From assembly GCF_962719845.1 (NCBI RefSeq), contig NZ_CAUIYF010000006.1:68941-132940 (forward strand): a DNA stretch of 64,000 nucleotides, in the 5' to 3' direction. The stretch comes from Neisseria uirgultaei. Its GTDB lineage: Bacteria; Pseudomonadota; Gammaproteobacteria; Burkholderiales; Neisseriaceae. The position numbers and the translations under genes are program-made. Shown in pieces: positions 16,509 to 25,454 of this stretch (position 1 is its first letter; each line of letters opens with the position of its first letter). The notes under the pieces are model-generated. The model saw nothing but the letters and a program-made list of their open reading frames with translations, ran no database searches and was not told where the DNA came from.

Positions 16509-18533
16509 ATGAACGACATGACTTTATATCTCATCATTGCCCTCGTGCCTTTGGCAGGCTCGCTGATTGCGGGTTTGTTCGGCAACAAAATTGGACGTGC
16601 CGGTGCGCATACCGTAACAATATTCGGTGTGGCGGTGTCTGCCGTGCTGTCGGCTTATGTGCTGTGGGGATTCCTCAATGGCAGCCGTGCCAAGTTTGAT
16701 GAGAACGTCTATACCTGGCTGACGATGGGCGGTTTGGATTTCTCCGTCGGCTTCTTGGTCGATACGATGACGGCGATGATGATGGTCGTGGTAACGGGCG
16801 TGTCGTTGATGGTGCATATCTACACCATCGGCTATATGCACGATGAAAAAGTCGGCTACCAACGCTTCTTCAGCTATATTTCTTTGTTTACTTTCAGCAT
16901 GTTGATGCTGATTATGAGCAACAACTTCATCCAGCTTTTCTTCGGTTGGGAAGCGGTGGGTTTGGTGTCGTACCTTTTGATCGGTTTCTATTTCAAACGT
17001 CCGAGCGCAACATTTGCCAACCTGAAAGCCTTTTTGATCAACCGTGTCGGCGACTTCGGCTTTTTGCTCGGTATCGGCTTGGTGCTTGCCTATTTCGGCG
17101 GCAGCCTGCGCTATCAAGATGTATTCGCTTATCTGCCCAACGTACAAAATGCCACTATCCAATTGTTCCCCGGTGTGGAATGGTCTTTGATTACCGTAAC
17201 CTGTTTGCTCTTGTTTGTCGGTGCGATGGGTAAATCGGCTCAATTCCCGCTGCACGTTTGGCTGCCTGATTCGATGGAAGGCCCGACACCGATTTCCGCA
17301 TTGATTCACGCCGCAACCATGGTTACCGCCGGTCTGTTCATGGTATCGCGCATGTCGCCGATTTATGAGATGAGCAGCACTGCGTTGTCTGTCATCATGG
17401 TAATCGGTGCGATTACCGCCCTGTTTATGGGCTTCTTGGGCGTGATTCAAAACGACATCAAACGTGTGGTTGCGTATTCCACCCTGTCGCAACTGGGCTA
17501 TATGACTGTGGCTCTGGGTGCGTCTGCCTATTCCGTGGCAATGTTCCACGTGATGACTCACGCTTTCTTTAAAGCCTTGTTGTTCTTGGCGGCGGGTAGC
17601 GCGATTATCGGTATGCACCATGACCAAGATATGCGCCACATGGGCAATCTGAAAAAATACATGCCGATTACTTGGCTGACCATGTTGATCGGTAACCTGT
17701 CGCTGATTGGTACGCCGTTCTTCTCCGGCTTCTATTCCAAAGATTCGATTATCGAAGCAGCGAAATACAGCACCCTGCCGGGCAGCGGCTTTGCCTATTT
17801 TGCCGTCCTTGCCAGCGTGTTTGTTACCGCGTTTTACGCATTCCGACAATACTTTATGGTATTCCACGGCGAAGAAAAATGGCGCAGCCTGCCCGAACAC
17901 CATTCAGACGGCCATGGCGAAGAACATCACGGCTTGGGTAAAAACGACAATCCGCACGAAAGTCCGCTGGTCGTTACCCTGCCGCTGATTCTGCTTGCGA
18001 TTCCGTCCGTCATCATCGGCTACATCGCCATCGAGCCTATGCTTTACGGCGATTTCTTCAAAGACGTGATTTTCGTTAATGCTGACGCGCATCCGACCAT
18101 GCACATCATGAAGGAAGAGTTCCACGGCGCATTGGCAATGGTGTCGCACAGCCTGCATTCGCCTGTACTCTACCTTGCTATCGCAGGTGTCTTGAGCGCA
18201 TGGCTTTTGTACGTCAAACTGCCGCACCTGCCCGCGAAAATCGCGCAGGCGTTCCGTCCGATTTACGTTTTGTTTGAAAACAAATACTACCTCGATGCCC
18301 TGTATTTCAACGTCTTTGCCAAAGGCACGCGCGCGTTGGGCACTTTCTTCTGGAAAGTCGGCGATACCGCCATTATCGACAACGGTATCGTCAACGGTTC
18401 CGCCAAACTGGTCGGCGCGATTGCCGCGCAAGTGCGTAAAGTCCAAACCGGCTTCATCTATACCTATGCCGCCGCTATGGTATTCGGCGTATTGGTCTTG
18501 CTCGGTATGACCTTCTGGGGATTGTTCCGATAA
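16509..18533 (+). CDS. nuoL: NADH-quinone oxidoreductase subunit L
   Basis: 674 residues, the distal antiporter-like ND5 homologue with the long lateral helix at its C-terminus. Proton-channel features include the helix segment FFGWEAVGLVSYLLIGF and the region GKSAQFPLHVWLPDSM, with further conserved lysines and histidines such as MFHVMTHAFFKALLFL. A loop near residue 470 is rich in His/Glu and encodes a DUS (SDGHGEE). Follows two accessory genes. Confidence 0.95.
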   Translation: MNDMTLYLIIALVPLAGSLIAGLFGNKIGRAGAHTVTIFGVAVSAVLSAYVLWGFLNGSRAKFDENVYTWLTMGGLDFSVGFLVDTMTAMMMVVVTGVSLMVHIYTIGYMHDEKVGYQRFFSYISLFTFSMLMLIMSNNFIQLFFGWEAVGLVSYLLIGFYFKRPSATFANLKAFLINRVGDFGFLLGIGLVLAYFGGSLRYQDVFAYLPNVQNATIQLFPGVEWSLITVTCLLLFVGAMGKSAQFPLHVWLPDSMEGPTPISALIHAATMVTAGLFMVSRMSPIYEMSSTALSVIMVIGAITALFMGFLGVIQNDIKRVVAYSTLSQLGYMTVALGASAYSVAMFHVMTHAFFKALLFLAAGSAIIGMHHDQDMRHMGNLKKYMPITWLTMLIGNLSLIGTPFFSGFYSKDSIIEAAKYSTLPGSGFAYFAVLASVFVTAFYAFRQYFMVFHGEEKWRSLPEHHSDGHGEEHHGLGKNDNPHESPLVVTLPLILLAIPSVIIGYIAIEPMLYGDFFKDVIFVNADAHPTMHIMKEEFHGALAMVSHSLHSPVLYLAIAGVLSAWLLYVKLPHLPAKIAQAFRPIYVLFENKYYLDALYFNVFAKGTRALGTFFWKVGDTAIIDNGIVNGSAKLVGAIAAQVRKVQTGFIYTYAAAMVFGVLVLLGMTFWGLFR

Positions 18534-18542
18534 GGATGAGGC

Positions 18543-18575
18543 TTCAGACGGCCTTAAACCTTCAGGCCGTCTGAA
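18543..18575. terminator. DUS hairpin between nuoL and nuoM
   Basis: TTCAGACGGCCT (18543-18554) pairs with AGGCCGTCTGAA (18564-18575). No T-run follows, and nuoM follows 53 bases later, so any termination would be partial. Confidence 0.5.
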
Positions 18576-18627
18576 ACGAAGAAATATCCACATAAACACA
18601 TTTTATTTTAACCACAGGTTAACCACT

Positions 18628-20124
18628 ATGTTTTCCAACTACCTACTCAGCTTGGCAATATGGATACCCATCGCCGCAGGTGTGCTGGTTTTGGCGACCG
18701 GTAAAGACAGCCGTGCGTCGCTGGCGCGTGTGCTTGCCTTCATGGGTGCGCTTGCCGGTTTCTTGGTAACGCTGCCCCTGTTTACCGGTTTCGACCGTTT
18801 GAGCGGCGGCTATCAGTTTACCGAGTTCCACGAGTGGATTCCGCTGCTGAAAATCAACTATGCATTGGGCGTGGATGGTATTTCAGTGCTCTTTATCATC
18901 TTGAATGCGTTTATTACACTGCTGGTGGTATTGGCCGGTTGGGAAGTCATTCAGAAACGTCCGGCGCAGTATATGGCGGCATTCCTGATGATGTCGGGTT
19001 TGATTAACGGCGCGTTTGCCGCTCAGGATGCGATTCTGTTTTATGTGTTCTTCGAGGGTATGCTGATTCCGCTGTACCTGATTATCGGTGTATGGGGCGG
19101 CCCGCGCCGCGTCTATGCGTCGGTCAAGCTGTTTCTCTATACGCTGATGGGTTCGCTCTTGATGCTGGTTGCCATGGTTTACCTGTACTATCAAACAGGC
19201 AGCTTCTCTATTGTCGATTTCCAAAACATCAAACAGATTCCGTTGGGCGTACAACAGCTTTTGTTTGTGGCGTTCTTCCTGTCATTTGCCGTAAAAGTGC
19301 CGATGTTCCCTGTGCACACTTGGTTGCCGGATGCCCACGTTGAAGCGCCGACCGGCGGTTCGATGGTGTTGGCGGCAATTACGCTGAAACTGGGTGCGTA
19401 TGGTTTCTTGCGCTTTATCCTGCCGATTATGCCGGATGCGGCACGCTATTTTGCCCCTGTGATCATCGTATTGAGCCTGATTGCCGTGATTTACATCGGT
19501 ATGGTGGCTTTGGTGCAAACCGATATGAAAAAACTGGTGGCGTACTCTTCTATCAGCCATATGGGTTTTGTCACTTTGGGTATGTTCCTGTTTGTGAACG
19601 GTCAATTGAATGATTGGGCATTGAAAGGCGCAATCATTCAAATGATTTCCCACGGTTTTGTGTCTGCCGCGATGTTTATGTGTATCGGTGTGATGTACGA
19701 CCGCCTGCATACCCGCAATATTGCCGACTATGGCGGCGTGGTCAATGTGATGCCTAAGTTTGCGGCGTTTATGATGTTGTTTGGTATGGCCAATGCCGGT
19801 CTGCCTGCGACTTCCGGCTTCGTGGGCGAGTTTATGGTGATTATGGGCGCGGTTAAAGTGAATTTCTGGGTAGGCGCGTTGGCCGCCATGACCTTGATTT
19901 ACGGTGCATCTTATACCCTGTGGATGTACAAACGCGTTATTTTTGGTGCAATCCACAATCCGCACGTTGCCGAAATGAAAGACATCAATTGCCGCGAATT
20001 TGCGATTTTGGCGATTTTGGCGGTTGCTGTTTTGGGCATGGGTCTGTATCCGCAAGCGTTTATCGAAGTGGTGCATCAAGCGGCAAACGATTTGATTGCC
20101 CATGTAGCACAAAGCAAGATTTGA
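18628..20124 (+). CDS. nuoM: NADH-quinone oxidoreductase subunit M
   Basis: 498 residues, antiporter-like ND4 homologue with about 14 transmembrane helices. The conserved FFEGMLIPLYLIIGVWGG glutamate helix and VKVPMFPVHTWLPDAH lysine segment mark its proton channel. A 9-base gap with a GAGGTG ribosome-binding site leads into nuoN. Confidence 0.95.
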   Translation: MFSNYLLSLAIWIPIAAGVLVLATGKDSRASLARVLAFMGALAGFLVTLPLFTGFDRLSGGYQFTEFHEWIPLLKINYALGVDGISVLFIILNAFITLLVVLAGWEVIQKRPAQYMAAFLMMSGLINGAFAAQDAILFYVFFEGMLIPLYLIIGVWGGPRRVYASVKLFLYTLMGSLLMLVAMVYLYYQTGSFSIVDFQNIKQIPLGVQQLLFVAFFLSFAVKVPMFPVHTWLPDAHVEAPTGGSMVLAAITLKLGAYGFLRFILPIMPDAARYFAPVIIVLSLIAVIYIGMVALVQTDMKKLVAYSSISHMGFVTLGMFLFVNGQLNDWALKGAIIQMISHGFVSAAMFMCIGVMYDRLHTRNIADYGGVVNVMPKFAAFMMLFGMANAGLPATSGFVGEFMVIMGAVKVNFWVGALAAMTLIYGASYTLWMYKRVIFGAIHNPHVAEMKDINCREFAILAILAVAVLGMGLYPQAFIEVVHQAANDLIAHVAQSKI

Positions 20125-20133
20125 GGTGTGTAA

Positions 20134-21576
20134 ATGAACTGGTCTGATTTGAATTTAATGCCCGCCATGCCCGAAATCGTGCTGCTTGCGCTATTGGGTG
20201 TCGTATTGCTGGCAGATTTGTGGATTTGCGATAAAAACCGCTATCTGACCCATCTGATGAGTTTGGGAACGGTCATCATTGTGGCCGTTACCCAGTTGGC
20301 GGTATGGGAGCAGGGCAGTGTCGATGCCTTTCATGGTATGTATATTGCAGACGGCATGTCCCGTTTGGCAAAACTGGTGCTGTATGCACTGACGTTCGGT
20401 CTGTTTATTTACAGTAAACCCTACAACCAAGACCGCCAAATTTTTAAAGGCGAGTTTTATACCCTGTCGCTGTTTGCCCTGTTGGGTATGAGCGTCATGG
20501 TCAGCTCGGCACATTTCTTGACTGCGTATATTGGTTTGGAATTGTTGTCTTTGTCGCTGTACGCCATGATTGCTCTGCGCCGCGATTCCGGCCGCTCTGC
20601 CGAGGCCGCGCTGAAATACTTCGTATTGGGCGCGTTGGCCTCCGGTTTGTTGCTCTATGGCATTTCTATGGTTTACGGCGCCACTGGTTCTCTTGATTTT
20701 GCTTCCGTCTTGGCTTCTGCTTTCAATGAGCAGGCCAACGAGTGGTTGTTGAAATTGGGTATGGTGTTTATTGTAGTCGCCATTGCATTTAAATTGGGTG
20801 CGGTTCCATTCCATATGTGGGTGCCCGATGTGTACGATGGCGCGCCGACCTCTGTTACCGCCTTTGTGGGTACGGCTCCGAAAATTGCCGCTGTCGTCTT
20901 TGCGTTCCGTATCCTTGTTACCGGTATGGGTACCATACATTCAGACTGGGCGCCGATGTTGGCCATTCTTGCCGTCGCTTCTTTGGTGGTCGGTAACCTT
21001 GCCGCCATCATGCAAACCAATATCAAACGTATGCTTGCCTATTCCACCGTATCGCACATGGGCTTTATCCTGTTGGCGTTTATGGCAGGCGCGGTCGGCT
21101 TTACCGCAGGTTTGTATTACGCCATTACCTATGCTGTGATGGCGGCAGTCAGCTTCGGTGTTTTGATGGTATTGTCCACCAAAGACATTGAGTGTGAAAA
21201 CATTAAAGACCTCGCGGGTCTTAACCAACGCCATGCATGGTTTGCCTTCCTGATGTTGCTGTCTATGTTCTCCATGGCAGGCATTCCGCCGCTGATGGGT
21301 TTCTACGCCAAATTCGGCGTGATTATGGCGCTCTTGAAACAAGGCCATGTTTGGTTGTCCGTATTTGCCGTCATCATGTCTCTGATTGGCGCGTTCTACT
21401 ACCTGCGCGTGGTCAAAGTCATCTACTTCGATGCGCCTGACCATGACCAGCCGGTCGGCAGCAACTATGCCGCCAAATTTGTCCTGACGGTCAATGCCTT
21501 CCTGCTGCTTCTCTGGGGCATCATGCCGCAAACCGTTATCGACTGGTGCGCCAAGGCGCTGGAAAATACGCTGTAA
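20134..21576 (+). CDS. nuoN: NADH-quinone oxidoreductase subunit N
   Basis: 480 residues, the ND2 homologue and third antiporter-like subunit. The glutamate helix TAYIGLELLSLSLYAM and the lysine segment KLGAVPFHMWVPDVYDG are present. It closes the nuo structural gene set; a DUS pair and the DUF2818 gene follow. Confidence 0.95.
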   Translation: MNWSDLNLMPAMPEIVLLALLGVVLLADLWICDKNRYLTHLMSLGTVIIVAVTQLAVWEQGSVDAFHGMYIADGMSRLAKLVLYALTFGLFIYSKPYNQDRQIFKGEFYTLSLFALLGMSVMVSSAHFLTAYIGLELLSLSLYAMIALRRDSGRSAEAALKYFVLGALASGLLLYGISMVYGATGSLDFASVLASAFNEQANEWLLKLGMVFIVVAIAFKLGAVPFHMWVPDVYDGAPTSVTAFVGTAPKIAAVVFAFRILVTGMGTIHSDWAPMLAILAVASLVVGNLAAIMQTNIKRMLAYSTVSHMGFILLAFMAGAVGFTAGLYYAITYAVMAAVSFGVLMVLSTKDIECENIKDLAGLNQRHAWFAFLMLLSMFSMAGIPPLMGFYAKFGVIMALLKQGHVWLSVFAVIMSLIGAFYYLRVVKVIYFDAPDHDQPVGSNYAAKFVLTVNAFLLLLWGIMPQTVIDWCAKALENTL

Positions 21577-21639
21577 TATTCGGTATCATCACGGCAGCCG
21601 TATCAGAGGTTGCCGTTTTATTTAAGGTTACCGCCGTAT

Positions 21640-21674
21640 TTCAGACGGCATGGGAAACGGCTATGCCGTCTGAA
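21640..21674. terminator. DUS inverted pair after nuoN
   Basis: TTCAGACGGCAT (21640-21651) faces ATGCCGTCTGAA (21663-21674). It may mark the nuoN mRNA end, although the DUF2818 gene follows 17 bases later and may be read through. Confidence 0.5.
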
Positions 21675-21691
21675 AGCGGAGAAAGAAGATT

Positions 21692-21991
21692 ATGACCGCA
21701 TCTATGTACACACTCTTACTGCTTGCCTTAATTTTTGCCAATGCTCCGTTTCTTACGGTCAGGCTGTTCGGTATTGTTCCGCTCAAGCGCAAACATTTCG
21801 GACATCACCTGATCGAGCTGGCGGCAGGTTTCGCACTGACCGCCATTCTTGCTTATATTCTCGAATCCCGTGCAGGATCGGTACACGATCAGGGTTGGGA
21901 GTTTTACGCCACAGTCGTCTGCCTGTACCTGATTTTTGCGTTTCCATGTTTTGTGTGGCGGTATTTCTGGCATACGCGCAACAGGGAATAG
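21692..21991 (+). CDS. DUF2818-type small membrane protein
   Basis: 99 residues with three hydrophobic segments (about 3-22, 35-53, 66-90) and a basic C-terminus. Length, topology and position directly after nuoN match the DUF2818 family that commonly follows nuoN in beta-proteobacteria. A role in complex I assembly is often suspected from this synteny but is not shown by the sequence. GGAGAAAGAAG precedes the ATG. Confidence 0.7.
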   Translation: MTASMYTLLLLALIFANAPFLTVRLFGIVPLKRKHFGHHLIELAAGFALTAILAYILESRAGSVHDQGWEFYATVVCLYLIFAFPCFVWRYFWHTRNRE

Positions 21992-22002
21992 GGTAACAAT
22001 AA

Positions 22003-22032
22003 TGCCGTCTGAAGCCTTTTTCGGACGGCATA
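22003..22032. terminator. Bidirectional DUS terminator
   Basis: ATGCCGTCTGAA (22003-22014) pairs with the one-base variant TTCGGACGGCAT (22021-22032). It lies between the convergent DUF2818 and ispA genes. Confidence 0.65.
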
Positions 22033-22043
22033 TCCGAGTCTGC

Positions 22044-22940
22044 TCAGTATTTGCGCGCAATCGTAAATTCGGCAAGCTGCCTGAGCCGTAATGCCTTATT
22101 GCCGAAGGGTTCGAGCAGCGCGACCGCTTCGGCAACCAGTTTGTGTGCGTATGAGCGCGCCGCTTCCAAGCCCATCAGTTTTACATAAGTCGGCTTGTCG
22201 TTGTCTGCGTCTTTGCCCGCTGTTTTGCCCAAGGTCGCCGTATCCGCTTCACAATCCAACACATCGTCGATGACTTGGAACGCCAGCCCCAGTTTTGCCG
22301 CATAATCATCCAATACCGCCAGACTGTCTTCAGACAGATTCGGGCAAGACATCGCCCCCAATAAAACCGCGGCACGAATCAACGCCCCCGTTTTCAGGCT
22401 GTGCATCCGTTCCAAATCGGCTTGAACCATTTGTTTGCCGACATTTGCCAAATCGATTGCCTGTCCGCCCGCCATACCCGCGCTGCCGCCCGCTTTCGCC
22501 AACACCGACAGCATCGCCAACTGGCGTGCGGCAGGCAGTTCTGTCGGACGGCTCAACACGTCGAAGGCTTGGGTTTGCAAAGCATCGCCGGTCAGAAGGG
22601 CGGTGGCTTCGCCATATTTGATGTGGCAGGTCGGTTTGCCGCGCCGCAGGCTGTCGTTGTCCATCGCCGGCATATCGTCGTGAACCAACGAATAGGCATG
22701 GATCATTTCGATTGCCGCCATTGCCTGTCCGACCGCATCCGCCACGGCCCCGCCCAATTCCGAAGCTGCCAGCACCAGCATCGGGCGCAGACGTTTGCCG
22801 CCGTCCAAAGCCGCATAACGCATCGCTTCGTGCAGCGTGTGCGGGATTTCGTTTTCAGACGGCAAAAAGCGTTCCAGCAGCAGCTCTGTCTGCGCCTGCG
22901 CCCTAAGCTGCCACGCTTTCAAATCATTCGTCGGATTCAA
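22044..22940 (-). CDS. ispA: Polyprenyl (farnesyl) diphosphate synthase
   Basis: 298 residues of the trans-isoprenyl diphosphate synthase family, condensing IPP with DMAPP and GPP to make farnesyl diphosphate for quinone side chains and undecaprenyl phosphate. The first aspartate-rich motif is in HDDMPAMDND and the second in DDVLDCEAD. The start is a TTG at 22940 within the end of xseB, preceded by GGAG at good spacing. The two genes overlap by 17 bases, the usual xseB-ispA arrangement. Confidence 0.92.
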   Translation of the reverse strand: MNPTNDLKAWQLRAQAQTELLLERFLPSENEIPHTLHEAMRYAALDGGKRLRPMLVLAASELGGAVADAVGQAMAAIEMIHAYSLVHDDMPAMDNDSLRRGKPTCHIKYGEATALLTGDALQTQAFDVLSRPTELPAARQLAMLSVLAKAGGSAGMAGGQAIDLANVGKQMVQADLERMHSLKTGALIRAAVLLGAMSCPNLSEDSLAVLDDYAAKLGLAFQVIDDVLDCEADTATLGKTAGKDADNDKPTYVKLMGLEAARSYAHKLVAEAVALLEPFGNKALRLRQLAEFTIARKY

Positions 22941-23148
22941 GGTTTAACTCCTTCAGCCCGTCCGCATCCAAAACCTGTAATTTCTGTTCGACTTGGGCCA
23001 ACTTGGTTTGGCAGTATCTGACCAGTTCATTGCCTTCCTGATATGCCGCCAATGCATCCTCCAACGGCATTTCCCCCTGCATGGACTGGGTCAGTGATTC
23101 AAGGCGCGACAGTGCCTCTTCAAACGATTTCGGGGTAATTTTCTTCAT
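22924..23148 (-). CDS. xseB: Exodeoxyribonuclease VII small subunit
   Basis: 74 residues with the XseB pattern SFEEALSRLESLTQSMQ, then PLEDALAAYQEGNELVRYC, a helical protein that assembles around XseA in exonuclease VII. The ATG at 23148 (MKKITPKS) gives the family length; the open frame extends upstream without a better start. Overlaps ispA. The large subunit xseA is not in the window. Confidence 0.9.
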   Translation of the reverse strand: MKKITPKSFEEALSRLESLTQSMQGEMPLEDALAAYQEGNELVRYCQTKLAQVEQKLQVLDADGLKELNLESDE

Positions 23149-23198
23149 GGTGTCGGGAGTTTCTGTAAAAACGGAATTGTAGCATTTCTGAAAACCGG

Positions 23199-23232
23199 AT
23201 GCCGTCTGAAACAGCAGGATTTCAGACGGCAT
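23199..23232. terminator. DUS inverted pair between rsgA and xseB
   Basis: ATGCCGTCTGAA (23199-23210) faces TTCAGACGGCAT (23221-23232), between the rsgA stop and the xseB start, and probably terminates rsgA transcription on the minus strand. Confidence 0.6.
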
Positions 23233-23259
23233 GGTTTTTGTCCTGCAAACGGCAAGAGG

Positions 23260-24126
23260 TTATTTGAGCAGATCGTCGGTAATGCGTTGCAGGAAGGTCA
23301 GCCGTTCGGTGCGGATTTTACCGGTTTGCGCGGCAGCTTTGACGGCGCAGCCGGGTTCGGCGCGGTGGGTGCAGTTGTGGAAGCGGCATTGTCCGACAAG
23401 GTGGCGGAAATCGGGGAAATAGAGCGGCAAATCGGCGGCTTGGAGGTGGTGCAGTCCGAATTCTTGCAAACCCGGGGAATCGATGAGTTGGGTTTCGCCG
23501 TTCAAATCGTAAAGCCGGGCGTGGGTGGTGGTGTGTTTTCCCGAGTCGAGTGCGGCGGAAATGTCGCCGGTGCGGGCGGTTTGGCTGCCCAAAAGGGCGT
23601 TGGTCAGGGTGGATTTACCCATGCCGCTTTGTCCGAGCAGAATGTTGCTATGCCCTTGCAGGACGGGGCGCAGGCTGTCGGCGTTTTCCAGCGCGCGGGT
23701 TTCGATGACGGGATAACCCAGCGTTTCGTAGAATTTGAGTTTTTCGCGCCAAAGGGCGGTTTCGGGCAGGTCGGCTTTGTTCAGGATGATGACGGCTTGG
23801 ATGCCCGCGGCTTCGGCGGCCAGGAGGGCGCGTTGCAACAAGGCTTCGCTGGGCGAGGGAACGGCGGCGGTAACGATAAGGAGCTGGGTAACATTCGCGG
23901 CGATAAGTTTGGTTTTCCATGCGTCTTGGCGGTAGAGCAGGCTTTGGCGCGGGAGATAGTCTTCGATGACGGCCTGTTCGGCGTTAATGTTTTGGATATG
24001 CACGCGGTCGCCGCAGGCGAAATCGACCCGCTTTTTGCGCGTGCTGGCTTCGTAGGTTTTGCCGTCTGGCGTACGCACGATGTAGCGGCGGCCGTAGCTG
24101 GTGATGATTTGGGCGGTATCGGTCAT
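23260..24126 (-). CDS. rsgA: Ribosome biogenesis GTPase RsgA
   Basis: 288-residue circularly permuted GTPase that assists late 30S subunit maturation. Motifs appear in the permuted order: G4 NKAD, then G1 GQSGMGKST, then G3 DSPGLQ. They are preceded by an N-terminal OB fold and followed by a zinc-binding Cys/His cluster (GQCRFHNCTHRAEPGC). Stand-alone between two DUS hairpins. Confidence 0.93.
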   Translation of the reverse strand: MTDTAQIITSYGRRYIVRTPDGKTYEASTRKKRVDFACGDRVHIQNINAEQAVIEDYLPRQSLLYRQDAWKTKLIAANVTQLLIVTAAVPSPSEALLQRALLAAEAAGIQAVIILNKADLPETALWREKLKFYETLGYPVIETRALENADSLRPVLQGHSNILLGQSGMGKSTLTNALLGSQTARTGDISAALDSGKHTTTHARLYDLNGETQLIDSPGLQEFGLHHLQAADLPLYFPDFRHLVGQCRFHNCTHRAEPGCAVKAAAQTGKIRTERLTFLQRITDDLLK

Positions 24127-24150
24127 GGTTTTGACGGGTAGGGGAACGGG

Positions 24151-24182
24151 AAGGCCGTCTGAAAATGTTTTCAGACGGCCTT
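24151..24182. terminator. Strong bidirectional DUS hairpin
   Basis: A perfect 15-bp stem (24151-24165 with 24168-24182) and 2-base loop include a DUS on each arm, just past the 3' end of the 24188-25328 gene pair and upstream of rsgA. Confidence 0.75.
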
Positions 24183-24187
24183 GAGAT

Positions 24188-24679
24188 TTATCTTTTCCGA
24201 CCTTTCTTTTGCTCCATTTTATCCAACGCTTTTCCCATATCTTCTAAAGCATTCGGATTACCGCCAAAATCATGGCCGCCGACACTACACACAGTAGCAG
24301 ATAGAATACTCATCGTCGAAATCTCTTTCATTTCAAACCGTTCAGATTCCATTGGGATCTCATGCAATAATTTCCCTTTCCCGAAATGACGACTGTATAG
24401 TTTTGCCGGCTCCGGATTCATAATATCAATCCTGTTCAGACAATCCAGATAGTGCTTCTCTATCATGGAAGTACCTGCCAAATTTTTATTCGTATCATCA
24501 AAATTAGTTATCACATCATATACTAACAAATTTGGGTTGTGAGGATGATTCTTGATACTTTCCATATCTGCATAAACACGACTCTGAGCACCATCCAGCA
24601 TTGGCAAAAATCTTGGCTTATCAGCAAATACTGAGATTGGCAAACAAATCGTCATCAAAAAAACAGCTAACTTTTTCAT
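24188..24679 (-). CDS. Exported surface-adhesin E-like protein
   Basis: 163 residues. A clear signal peptide (MKKLAVFLMTICLPISVFA, cleavage near 19-20) is followed by a small domain with the spacing of the surface-adhesin protein E-like fold: a Tyr-Ala-Asp-x-x-Ser-Ile strand, then KHYLDCLNRI with the first conserved Cys and a second Cys near residue 130. Family assignment is tentative. It is moderately AT-rich. The gap to the upstream gene is a single base, so the two are co-expressed. Confidence 0.6.
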   Translation of the reverse strand: MKKLAVFLMTICLPISVFADKPRFLPMLDGAQSRVYADMESIKNHPHNPNLLVYDVITNFDDTNKNLAGTSMIEKHYLDCLNRIDIMNPEPAKLYSRHFGKGKLLHEIPMESERFEMKEISTMSILSATVCSVGGHDFGGNPNALEDMGKALDKMEQKKGRKR

Positions 24680-24680
24680 T

Positions 24681-25328
24681 TTACTTTCCTCCGATCAGAT
24701 CAAGTCGTTCACGACGAATCAGTTTATCATTCGGATAACCCTGAATAGTACAGATGAGAGAAGTTTTACCGTCACTCTCTTCCAATATCAGCGATTTTTC
24801 TACTGTATTTTTTGCAGGTATCGAACCAGACGTTGCTTGCATATTTGGCTGCCAACGCAAAGACTTATGACTATTAATAATAATTTGCGGAGAAGTCACA
24901 AAATCCTCTCCCATCGGTTTCAATCCCCATTGAGGGAACTTTGCTACCACATCAGCAGCCTGAGCTTTTTTAAGCTCGAACCCCCAGAAATAAAAGACAG
25001 GATTTTTACCCGTCTCATTAACCGGCAGTTCCGAATATGCTGCCGAAAAACTACTAAAATGTATGCCGTTTACTATTATCGGTTTATTGAAGATAACCTG
25101 TCTTTTCCCATCTTCATCGGCACTACCTAACTGAAAACGTGCAGTCTTTCCTACTTTCTCAATCGGAGCATATTTACTCAATTGCTCCTGCTTGTTTTTC
25201 AAGATATCAAACATAGATGCATCACATTTTACAAATGCATTCAGCAACTCTTCTTCCGCACTTCCTGCCCATGCATTTGCTGCAAGTGCAAATACAGCCA
25301 TACTCAAATATTTGATAGATCGTTTCAT
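24681..25328 (-). CDS. Periplasmic hypothetical protein
   Basis: 215 residues with a Sec signal peptide ending near ANAWA-GS (residue 21-22). Two cysteines are visible, one near the mature N-terminus (FVKCDASMF) and one near the C-terminus (SLICTIQGY), which could form a disulfide. AT-rich relative to neighbours. It is the first gene of a two-gene operon with the surface-adhesin E-like protein. Family not recognised; a secreted pair acting together at the envelope is inference. Confidence 0.55.
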   Translation of the reverse strand: MKRSIKYLSMAVFALAANAWAGSAEEELLNAFVKCDASMFDILKNKQEQLSKYAPIEKVGKTARFQLGSADEDGKRQVIFNKPIIVNGIHFSSFSAAYSELPVNETGKNPVFYFWGFELKKAQAADVVAKFPQWGLKPMGEDFVTSPQIIINSHKSLRWQPNMQATSGSIPAKNTVEKSLILEESDGKTSLICTIQGYPNDKLIRRERLDLIGGK

Positions 25329-25454
25329 ATTGTCTTTCTAAAGTTAGCGTAAATTATCGTTGAATTACATAACCATTTTAATTCATGACATCAAATTAAG
25401 CACGATCTAAATTATTGTTTTTTTCAGACGGCCTTTTATCTTCTTTCCAAGCGT

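Noticed and set aside
16524..17903. 459-codon open frame antisense to nuoL
   Set aside because: Rich in His, Gln and Arg as expected from reading a hydrophobic membrane protein gene backwards; no ribosome-binding site or domain.
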